DNA from: Clostridiales bacterium
GTDB taxonomy: Bacteria; Bacillota; Clostridia; Christensenellales; CAG-138
NCBI GenBank assembly: GCA_012511925.1
Contig: JAAZFD010000176.1
Location: 1 to 5,150 of the forward strand
Reading direction: 5' to 3'
Length of the DNA stretch: 5,150 nucleotides
Below, one piece after another: positions 1 to 5,150 of the stretch. How positions within the stretch are numbered: the first letter of the stretch is position 1; each line of letters begins with the position of its first letter. The position numbers and the translations under genes are program-made. A model generated the notes under the pieces. That model saw only the letters and a list, made by a program, of their open reading frames with translations. It was not told where the DNA came from and did not search any database.

Positions 1-61
1 AACACTAACTCGTCTTAATCCATCTATCTAACTTTTATCCATTGCTGGTAAAACATATGCC

Positions 62-90
62 TTTTCAATACTAAGTCTAAATGGTATAAT
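62..90 (+). promoter_or_regulatory. Sigma-A type promoter for thiI and the downstream genes
   Basis: A perfect TATAAT -10 box lies at 85-90 and is preceded by TG at 82-83, giving an extended -10 (TGGTATAAT). A 17-bp spacer separates it from a partial -35, TTTTCA at 62-67, which matches four of six bases of TTGACA. Transcription would start near 97, leaving a leader of only about 20 bases before the thiI start. That leaves no room for a riboswitch or attenuator. The -10 is strong and the -35 weak, which is usual for extended -10 promoters. This is a consensus match only. Confidence 0.72.
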
Positions 91-107
91 AAAGCACAAT
101 AATACTT

Positions 108-112
108 AGGAG
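108..112 (+). promoter_or_regulatory. Ribosome binding site of thiI
   Basis: AGGAG sits 6 bases upstream of the ATG at 119. This supports that ATG as the start, even though the first ten or so residues (rich in Asn and Thr) lie outside the conserved ThiI fold. Confidence 0.8.
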
Positions 113-118
113 TAGGCA

Positions 119-1345
119 ATGGAGCAAAACAACACAAACACTAATATGTTTGACGGATATGAAAACCTGGTGCTCGTTCGTTATGGCGAGCTTCATTTAA
201 AAGGGCTTAATCGTCCTTTCTTTGAACGCAAATTGGTTCAAAACATCCATGCGAGCCTTGATGGAATACAGCATAGGGTAACCCGAGAAAACGGTCGAAT
301 TTATGTTACACAAATAAGCGATAGCGATATAAGCCACGCAATCGAAAGGCTAAAACACGTTTTTGGCTTGCATTCAGTAAGCGTTGCTATTTCGGTAAAA
401 AAGGATTGGGATTCTATAGTTTCTGCTTGCGAATACGTAATGGAAAACGAGTTGAAGCAAGACTCAAATAAAACCTTCAAGGTCTTTGCAAAGCGAGCAG
501 ACAAAAAGTTTCACTTAAATTCCGAGCATATTTGCAGGGAAATGGGGCATCAAATGCTTGTTAAATTCCCAAGCCTAAAGGTTGATGTTGTAAATCCGCA
601 AATAAAATTAAGCATAGAGATTCGTGAAAAAGCCTATATCTATGCAAATGAAATTCCATGTGCAGGCGGTTTGCCTGTAGGCACTTCGGGTAGGGCAATG
701 CTGTTGTTGTCGGGCGGAATAGACAGTCCCGTTGCAGGCTATATGCTTGCTAAGCGTGGCGTTGAGCTTTCTGCAATTCACTATTTTAGCCATCCATACA
801 CAAGTGAGAGAGCAAAGGAAAAGGTTATAGAATTAACGGGTTTGTTATCGGCATACGCTGGTGAAATTCGCTTGCACATTGTTCCATTCACAGACATTCA
901 GCTTGCTATTTATCAGAATTGCCCCGAGAAAGAAACAACGGTTCTTATGCGTAGGCTTATGATGCAAATTGCCGAGCGAGTAGCCCAAAAAGATAATGCA
1001 CTCGCACTAATCACAGGCGAAGCATTAGGACAAGTAGCAAGCCAAACCTTAGAAAGCCTATGTGTAACTGATGATGCGGTTTCAATGCCTGTATTTCGTC
1101 CCTTAATCGGTATGGATAAAACAGAGATAACCGATATTGCAAGGAAAATAAACACGTTTGAAACGTCGATATTGCCTTATGAGGATTGTTGTACGGTTTT
1201 TGTTCCAAAGCATCCTGTTACAAAGCCCGATGTTAAAAAGCTGCGTGAAAGTGAAGCAATGTTTGATTTTTCACAGATGATTGATAAAGCGATTGAAAAT
1301 ACCGAGCTAATAATTAAAAACAATTACGGTGGTGTTTGTAGATGA
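119..1345 (+). CDS. thiI: tRNA 4-thiouridine synthase ThiI (tRNA sulfurtransferase)
   Basis: ThiI adenylates U8 of tRNA and replaces its oxygen with sulfur to give 4-thiouridine, a near-UV sensor; in some bacteria it also supplies sulfur for the thiamine thiazole. It is cytoplasmic. The 408 residues show the usual order: an N-terminal ferredoxin-like region (about 16-75, starting LVLVRYGELHLKG), a THUMP domain (about 76-175), and a PP-loop ATP pyrophosphatase domain (about 190-395). The PP-loop is SGGIDSP at 198-204, and GEALGQVASQT at 300-310 is a family hallmark. A Cys-Cys pair lies at 357-358 in YEDCCTVFVPKHP; Cys358 appears to align with the Cys344 that acts in E. coli ThiI. The protein ends near Cys407 with no rhodanese domain, as is normal in Gram-positive ThiI, where a dedicated cysteine desulfurase is thought to give sulfur directly. 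No such nifS-like gene lies in this window, though one may sit upstream. The stop overlaps the next gene by 4 bases. Confidence 0.97.
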   Translation: MEQNNTNTNMFDGYENLVLVRYGELHLKGLNRPFFERKLVQNIHASLDGIQHRVTRENGRIYVTQISDSDISHAIERLKHVFGLHSVSVAISVKKDWDSIVSACEYVMENELKQDSNKTFKVFAKRADKKFHLNSEHICREMGHQMLVKFPSLKVDVVNPQIKLSIEIREKAYIYANEIPCAGGLPVGTSGRAMLLLSGGIDSPVAGYMLAKRGVELSAIHYFSHPYTSERAKEKVIELTGLLSAYAGEIRLHIVPFTDIQLAIYQNCPEKETTVLMRRLMMQIAERVAQKDNALALITGEALGQVASQTLESLCVTDDAVSMPVFRPLIGMDKTEITDIARKINTFETSILPYEDCCTVFVPKHPVTKPDVKKLRESEAMFDFSQMIDKAIENTELIIKNNYGGVCR

Positions 1346-2049
1346 AAATGCAATGTGCAACTGCATTGCTTTTAATATGTGTAATGTTGTTTGCGGGCTG
1401 TAATATCTCGCAACCTTCGCCTACTCAAACAGGCGCATCACCAGAGCCGGGAAAGGCAACATTTCCGCCCCAGGATTTAACACAACCACTTATTGTAAGA
1501 ACTAATATCTATGCTTTTGATAACGGATATGCTATTTACCCAGTTATTAGGGGATGGAATTCAATATCGCTTATCAACAAAAAAATTCAGCAAGTCGTTA
1601 CGAACTATGTAAACGAAAACAGCCAATACATAAATGATATGGATTTTGATGTGATGTATAATGACAAGGGAATTATATCTATCGTGCTTTACGCTTATGG
1701 CGAAGATGAGAACATCACAAGCTATATTCCCCTTAATTTTGATTGCACCACAGGAAATCAAATTTTTCTTAACGATTTATTCCCAAAAAACAGCGATGAA
1801 TGGCGTCAGGTGCTTGCTTCAAATGCGCAAGGCTTAGCGGACAAGTTAGCACTTACGCTTCTTTCCGACATCAAACCAGTTGACAACGATAGACAATTTT
1901 ACCTAACGAAAAACAGCTTAGTGTTGGTGTATAATTTATATGAGATTACTACCTATGCTCAAGGAATGCCAAGGTTTGTGATTACCTACCATAATCTTTC
2001 AGGGCTGATTGAGCAAGGAAGCTATATAGCGAAAATAGTAAAGGAGTAG
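1342..2049 (+). CDS. Lipoprotein with RsiV/PdaC-like DUF4163-DUF3298 region
   Basis: This is a 235-residue exported lipoprotein. A short N-terminus and hydrophobic stretch (7-19) lead into the lipobox LFAGC at 16-20, so Cys20 would be lipidated and the mature protein held on the outer face of the membrane. A Ser/Pro/Thr/Gly-rich linker (about 22-45) follows. Residues about 50-130 (YPVIRGWNSISLINKKIQ and NDKGIISIVLYAYG) resemble DUF4163. Residues about 131-230 (FDCTTGNQIFLNDLF, FYLTKNSLVLVYNLYEI, YAQGMPRFVITYHNL) resemble DUF3298. These two domains make up the extracellular part of the lysozyme-sensing anti-sigma factor RsiV and the N-terminal part of the deacetylase PdaC. The cytoplasmic anti-sigma segment and the NodB enzyme domain are both missing, so binding of a wall component or lysozyme is only a guess. 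The ATG overlaps the thiI stop (ATGA) and has only weak GGTGGT-like RBS sequence, so translation is probably coupled to thiI. A second in-frame ATG at 1348 is an alternative start. Confidence 0.88.
   Translation: MKMQCATALLLICVMLFAGCNISQPSPTQTGASPEPGKATFPPQDLTQPLIVRTNIYAFDNGYAIYPVIRGWNSISLINKKIQQVVTNYVNENSQYINDMDFDVMYNDKGIISIVLYAYGEDENITSYIPLNFDCTTGNQIFLNDLFPKNSDEWRQVLASNAQGLADKLALTLLSDIKPVDNDRQFYLTKNSLVLVYNLYEITTYAQGMPRFVITYHNLSGLIEQGSYIAKIVKE
2041..2046 (+). promoter_or_regulatory. Ribosome binding site of the transglutaminase-like gene
   Basis: AAGGAG lies within the last codons of the lipoprotein gene, 7 bases before the ATG at 2054. It fixes that start and shows tight packing of the two genes in one operon. 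Confidence 0.85.
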
Positions 2050-2053
2050 AAAA

Positions 2054-3238
2054 ATGAACAAAAAATTAATTTCTTTGATTATAGTAGCGATACTGCTTTT
2101 GACATCTTCAAACGCTTTGGCTTTGGGGGGTGAAAGCTATGATGAGGTTTCTTTTGAATTAGGGAAAAGCCTAAATCCGCCTACAAAGCTAAACGGATTG
2201 CCATACGGCTCAAGTTTTTTCGAACAGCTAAACAGCTTTGAAAGAACAGTATTCTACGCAAGGTTAGAGAATTTAGATGCCTTTAGAAACGGAGTGGAGG
2301 ACGAAATTTTTTTTGATGTGCCTGCAAACACAAAGGCGGAGGACTTAGCCGTCGCATTTTTCAACGCTTGCTACGCATTTGATTTCGACCATCCAGAGAT
2401 TTTTTGGTTGTCAAAAACTATGCGCTTGGGCTATTATTCTAATTCGTCTGGAACGGTATCAAGGGCATTTTTCAAAAAGCCTGATACGGGTTGGTACAAC
2501 ACAGCGTATTCTTCAAAAAATCAAATCGTAAATGCCGAAGCTGCCTTTAATGCAAAGGTGAACGAAATAGTATCAGCCGCCAAAGGCAAAGATTACGACA
2601 AGGTGCTATATTTTCATAATTGGCTTGTAGAAAACAATCAATATAATCGCTTTGTTTATGAGGGGAACATTGATGGAGCATCACAGCTTGCTTGGAGTGC
2701 TGCAAGTGCCTTAATAGGCAATAGCAACGATACGAAAGACGACCCAGTTTGTGAGGGTTATGCCCGTGCATTCAAGGTGCTTTGCGATAAAGCGGGAATT
2801 ATTTCTGCACTTGTTAGCGGCTCAGTGGGTGAACTTCATATGTGGAACGCAGTAAAGATGCCTAACGATTTATGGTTTGCATTAGATGCAACATTCGATG
2901 ACCCAATATCGCAAAGTCCTGTACTTTCGCATAAGTATTTCCTTAAGGGAAGCAAGTTTATGAGCAGAACCCATACTGAAAACGGTAGCATTACCACCTA
3001 CGGAACGTATGCGTTTCCAGAACTTTGCGAAAACGACTACCCCATGAACGCAGGGGCAAATTTAGGCGATGTGAACCTTGACAACAAGATAAATACTGGT
3101 GATGCGGTTTCCATTCTGCTCTATGTAGTAGGTGAGCAAAACTTAATTGGTGAAGCAAAAATTTGTGCAGATTTCAACTGCGATACGATGATAAACACAG
3201 GTGATGCGGTGCTTATTCTTAAATACGCAACGAACTAA
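2054..3238 (+). CDS. Secreted transglutaminase-like protein with C-terminal type I dockerin
   Basis: This 394-residue protein is exported by a typical Sec signal peptide: KK at 3-4, a hydrophobic core at 5-17, and a likely signal peptidase I site ALA|LG after residue 23. An uncharacterised N-terminal region (about 50-170, with FDHPEIFWL at 110-118) is of a kind often found before secreted bacterial transglutaminase-like domains. The transglutaminase-like core (about 180-285) has a visible Cys-His-Asp triad: Cys233 in DPVCEGYARAFKVLCDKAGI, His262 in ELHMWNAVKM, and Asp278 in WFALDATFDDP. The enzyme type is therefore a papain-fold hydrolase or acyl transferase. Members of this superfamily cleave or crosslink peptides; the substrate here cannot be read from sequence. 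Residues 338-392 form a dockerin with two calcium-binding F-hand repeats, so the protein may dock on a cohesin-bearing scaffold or surface protein. It lies 4 bases after the lipoprotein gene and is probably co-transcribed with it. The domain calls are strong and the biological role is unknown. Confidence 0.93.
   Translation: MNKKLISLIIVAILLLTSSNALALGGESYDEVSFELGKSLNPPTKLNGLPYGSSFFEQLNSFERTVFYARLENLDAFRNGVEDEIFFDVPANTKAEDLAVAFFNACYAFDFDHPEIFWLSKTMRLGYYSNSSGTVSRAFFKKPDTGWYNTAYSSKNQIVNAEAAFNAKVNEIVSAAKGKDYDKVLYFHNWLVENNQYNRFVYEGNIDGASQLAWSAASALIGNSNDTKDDPVCEGYARAFKVLCDKAGIISALVSGSVGELHMWNAVKMPNDLWFALDATFDDPISQSPVLSHKYFLKGSKFMSRTHTENGSITTYGTYAFPELCENDYPMNAGANLGDVNLDNKINTGDAVSILLYVVGEQNLIGEAKICADFNCDTMINTGDAVLILKYATN
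3065..3235 (+). repeat. Dockerin duplicated calcium-binding repeats (within the transglutaminase-like CDS)
   Basis: This segment encodes two copies of the dockerin F-hand. Copy 1 starts at Asp339 (DVNLDNKINTGDAVSILLY) and copy 2 at Asp373 (DFNCDTMINTGDAVLILKY). Each has the calcium ligand pattern D1, N3, D5, N9 and D12. The pair at positions 10-11, which governs cohesin recognition in known type I dockerins, is Thr-Gly in both copies. The DNA also shares the direct repeat GGTGATGCGGT at 3098-3108 and 3200-3210, consistent with internal duplication. The linker between copies is about 15 residues. Confidence 0.9.
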
Positions 3239-3244
3239 TGCTAT

Positions 3245-3273
3245 TTGACATGCCTTGCCATATTTGATATTTT
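3245..3273 (+). promoter_or_regulatory. Probable separate promoter for the PQQ-like propeller gene
   Basis: A perfect -35 box TTGACA (3245-3250) is followed by a 17-bp spacer and TATTTT at 3268-3273. That -10 matches TATAAT at four of six positions and carries an upstream TG at 3265-3266 (extended -10). Transcription would begin near 3280, about 30 bases before the start codon. The 73-base gap in which it sits has no terminator-like hairpin, so readthrough from the genes upstream is also expected. Confidence 0.6.
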
Positions 3274-3297
3274 ATTAACTGATGAATTTTTATGATT

Positions 3298-3303
3298 AGG
3301 GGA
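3298..3303 (+). promoter_or_regulatory. Ribosome binding site that sets the start of the propeller gene
   Basis: AGGGGA is 8 bases from the ATG at 3312 but only 2 bases from the in-frame TTG at 3306. The spacing favours ATG 3312, so the protein is taken as 582 residues, not 584. Confidence 0.8.
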
Positions 3304-3311
3304 ACTTGATA

Positions 3312-5060
3312 ATGAACCAAGATATTAGAAGAGTTATGCGCAGAAGGAAGAGAAGAAATCCAACGTTTCGTATAATTATTGTGCTTTTTTGTTTAGGAAT
3401 TGTGGGTGTGCTTACAGCCCTGCTTTTATCTGATAGGAAAGAGCCAAACGACCCCAATGTTACGCCAAACAATAGCGAAGTGGCAATAATTTCTCCGACA
3501 GCAGAGGAACCTACACCCACGCCCATACCTCCGTTTTTTGCCGCTGCGATAGACGAAACAAAGCCCTCATACTTTGATTTCACATTCGAAACCGATGTTA
3601 CTGGCGATGGCGAGATTCCTCCTATAAACTTTGGAATGGGCAGCGAATATACAAGCCTTGAGGGTGTAATATCCTTTAGAGGAAACAACTTTAGAAGCAA
3701 TGCGGCTTATGGAACTGCGAATGTAACTGAAAAAATATTGGAAAAGCTTTGGCAAGTGCCGACCTATAGCCTAAAAGGAGGCGAGGGCAGAAACTACTCT
3801 GGTTCATGGACGGGTAGCGGCTGGACAGGTCAGCCAATTTTGGTAAAATGGCCACATTCAACAAAGCAAATAATGAATATGTTCGATTGGGCAAAGGCAG
3901 ATAATAGCTTAATAGAAGCAATCTATGCAACAATGGACGGAAACATCTACTTTTTAGACCTTGTTACAGGCAGACCTACCAGAGATAAGATGGTTATCGG
4001 AGTGCCTTTTAAGGGTGCAGGCTCGTTAGACCCTCGTGGTTATCCGCTGCTGTATTTAGGCTCCGGCGACCATTACAATGAAAGCGGAAAAGAAGCAAGG
4101 GCTATGATAGTAAGCCTTATTGATTGCAAAATCATATACGAATTTGGCAAAAAAGGCGATAAGTTTGCTTTACGCTCTTGGACAGCATACGATAGCTCTG
4201 CACTTGTTAGTGCTGAAGCCGATACGCTTATATATCCAGGCGAAAACGGAATTTTATATGTTATTAAGCTAAACACTCATTACGACGAGCAAAACGGAAC
4301 AATTTCGGTAAACCCGGGGAAAACAGTAAAATTGCGTTATGATTCACCACGCACAAAAAGTAAAGGCTATTGGCATGGCTATGAGGGCAGTGCAGCCGCA
4401 TGGAAGAATTATCTGTTTTTGACCGAAAACTCTGGGCTTATGCATTGTGTTGACCTAAACAAAATGGAGGTTGTATGGGTTCAAGATATTAAAGACGATA
4501 CAAACGCAAGCCCTGCTTTTGAAATCGATAATAACGGAAAATGCTATATATACATTGGAAATACATTAGATAATACCGCAGACAGCAAAGGATACGGTAC
4601 AGTTGGTTTCTATAAAATCGATGCGGAAACAGGCGAAATAGTTTGGGTGAAAGAACGTGAGGTTTATACCACATCTGACGTAACAGGCGGAGTTATGACC
4701 TCGGCAGTATTAGGCGAAAACAAGCTTAAAGACCTTGTATTTATAGTTTATGCAAGCTATGGCAATGGTAATAGGGGAGATATGGTAGCATTCAATAAGA
4801 CCGATGGAACAGTTGCTTGGGAAACAAAGCTAAGCGCTTACACTTGGTCGTCGCCTGTTGCGGTTTATGACCAGCAAGGGAATGGCTATTTGATTCAATG
4901 CAATTATAGCGGCAATGTGTACTTGATTGACGGCATAGACGGCACAATACTTAACACATTCAATATCGAAAGTAATATCGAGGCTTCGCCTGCCGTGTTT
5001 GATGATATAATAGTTATCAGAACAAGAGTGCAGGGTATTTTGGGGATAAAGATTAAGTAA
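3312..5060 (+). CDS. Membrane-anchored PQQ-like beta-propeller repeat protein
   Basis: This is a 582-residue protein with a very basic N-terminus (RRVMRRRKRRNPTFR, 6-20) and one membrane segment (about 20-40) without a cleavage site. It should be a type II anchor with the bulk of the protein outside. A low-complexity linker with PTPTPIPP (67-74) precedes the folded part. A conserved-looking entry block, EGVISFRGNNFRSNAAYG at 117-134, leads into WD/PQQ-type blades: YATMDGNIYFLDLVTGRP (205-222), YPGENGILYVIKL (308-320), LTENSGLMHCVDLNKMEVVWV (370-390), GFYKIDAETGEIVWVKE (432-448), MVAFNKTDGTVAWETKL (491-507) and NYSGNVYLIDGIDGTILNTF (531-550). These have the xxVYxIDxxTGxxxW signature of PQQ-like repeats, as in BamB and quinoprotein dehydrogenases. 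I see no heme motif or other clear sign of a dehydrogenase, so a binding or scaffold role at the cell surface is more likely than an enzyme. The gene has its own RBS and probable promoter, and is followed by a strong terminator. The start differs from the longest open frame (TTG 3306) because of RBS spacing. Confidence 0.88.
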   Translation: MNQDIRRVMRRRKRRNPTFRIIIVLFCLGIVGVLTALLLSDRKEPNDPNVTPNNSEVAIISPTAEEPTPTPIPPFFAAAIDETKPSYFDFTFETDVTGDGEIPPINFGMGSEYTSLEGVISFRGNNFRSNAAYGTANVTEKILEKLWQVPTYSLKGGEGRNYSGSWTGSGWTGQPILVKWPHSTKQIMNMFDWAKADNSLIEAIYATMDGNIYFLDLVTGRPTRDKMVIGVPFKGAGSLDPRGYPLLYLGSGDHYNESGKEARAMIVSLIDCKIIYEFGKKGDKFALRSWTAYDSSALVSAEADTLIYPGENGILYVIKLNTHYDEQNGTISVNPGKTVKLRYDSPRTKSKGYWHGYEGSAAAWKNYLFLTENSGLMHCVDLNKMEVVWVQDIKDDTNASPAFEIDNNGKCYIYIGNTLDNTADSKGYGTVGFYKIDAETGEIVWVKEREVYTTSDVTGGVMTSAVLGENKLKDLVFIVYASYGNGNRGDMVAFNKTDGTVAWETKLSAYTWSSPVAVYDQQGNGYLIQCNYSGNVYLIDGIDGTILNTFNIESNIEASPAVFDDIIVIRTRVQGILGIKIK

Positions 5061-5102
5061 ACGCACAATACACTGCGTAGTACGCTTAATTTACCTAAAC
5101 AT

Positions 5103-5129
5103 AAAGTCCCGAGCTTTCGGGGCTTTTTT
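5103..5129 (+). terminator. Rho-independent terminator closing the cluster
   Basis: The stem pairs 5103-5112 with 5117-5126 around the four-base loop GCTT. Its core is TCCCGA against TCGGGG (including one G-U pair), and A residues upstream pair with part of the T run at 5124-5129. It lies about 43 bases after the stop at 5060. The hairpin and the six T residues are plain to see. Confidence 0.93.
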
Positions 5130-5150
5130 CGAGTTAATTAAGTTATATCG

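Noticed and set aside
1..61. Possible tail of an upstream gene or an upstream terminator
   Set aside because: No hairpin with a T run and no convincing coding stretch are visible in either direction in this short piece.
71..109. Inverted repeat CTAAGT (71-76) / ACTTAG (104-109) flanking the -10 box
   Set aside because: It is only 6 bp with a 27-base gap in AT-rich sequence, and one arm lies upstream of the expected transcript start, so it cannot form an RNA hairpin there. It is likely chance.
608..1208. Several 60-80 codon minus-strand frames inside thiI
   Set aside because: All are shadows of a conserved gene whose whole length is explained by ThiI domains; none shows domain evidence of its own.
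3306..3311. TTG at 3306 as the start of the propeller gene
   Set aside because: It is only 2 bases from the AGGGGA ribosome binding site, while the ATG at 3312 has proper 8-base spacing.
3296..3700. A 134-codon open frame on the minus strand across the start of the propeller gene
   Set aside because: It lies antisense to the well-supported propeller gene. Its translation has no recognisable domain; the hydrophobic C-terminus is the complement of the basic N-terminus and membrane segment region.
5075..5085. Small palindrome GCGTA-G-TACGC between the last stop and the terminator
   Set aside because: The single-base centre rules out an RNA hairpin, and the arms are too short to claim an operator.

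Overview
The window looks like a chromosomal piece from an anaerobic, low-to-moderate GC Firmicute of the Clostridia (Ruminococcaceae/Lachnospiraceae-like). The reasons are a Gram-positive-type ThiI without a rhodanese domain, strong AGGAG-type ribosome binding sites, Gram-positive-style export and lipoprotein signals, a Thr-Pro-rich linker behind a membrane anchor, and a type I dockerin, a module best known from cellulosome-forming Clostridia. This assignment is inference from family features; no database search was possible. All four genes are on the + strand, and coding density is high.

Layout. Positions 1-118 hold no gene but contain a good extended -10 promoter and a strong RBS. Positions 119-1345 encode ThiI, the tRNA 4-thiouridine synthase. 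Its stop codon overlaps the start of a lipoprotein gene (1342-2049) whose exported part resembles the DUF4163/DUF3298 pair of RsiV and PdaC. Four bases later comes a secreted transglutaminase-like protein with a C-terminal dockerin (2054-3238). A 73-base gap follows. It has no visible terminator but carries a consensus-like promoter (TTGACA, 17 bp, extended -10) and a clear RBS for a membrane-anchored PQQ-like beta-propeller protein (3312-5060). A strong intrinsic terminator at 5103-5129 closes the cluster. The last bases hold nothing recognisable.

How the genes relate. The first three genes look like one transcript, with translational coupling between thiI and the lipoprotein gene. The fourth can be read from the same transcript or from its own promoter. 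ThiI is a cytoplasmic housekeeping RNA-modification enzyme. The other three products all act outside the membrane (lipid-anchored, secreted with a dockerin, and N-terminally membrane-anchored), so they form a small cell-surface set placed behind a tRNA-modification gene. I see no sequence evidence that the four work in one pathway. There are no mobile elements, CRISPR arrays, tRNAs or rRNAs. I did not find a convincing new system; the most interesting points are the dockerin-bearing transglutaminase-like protein and the stand-alone RsiV-like lipoprotein next to it.
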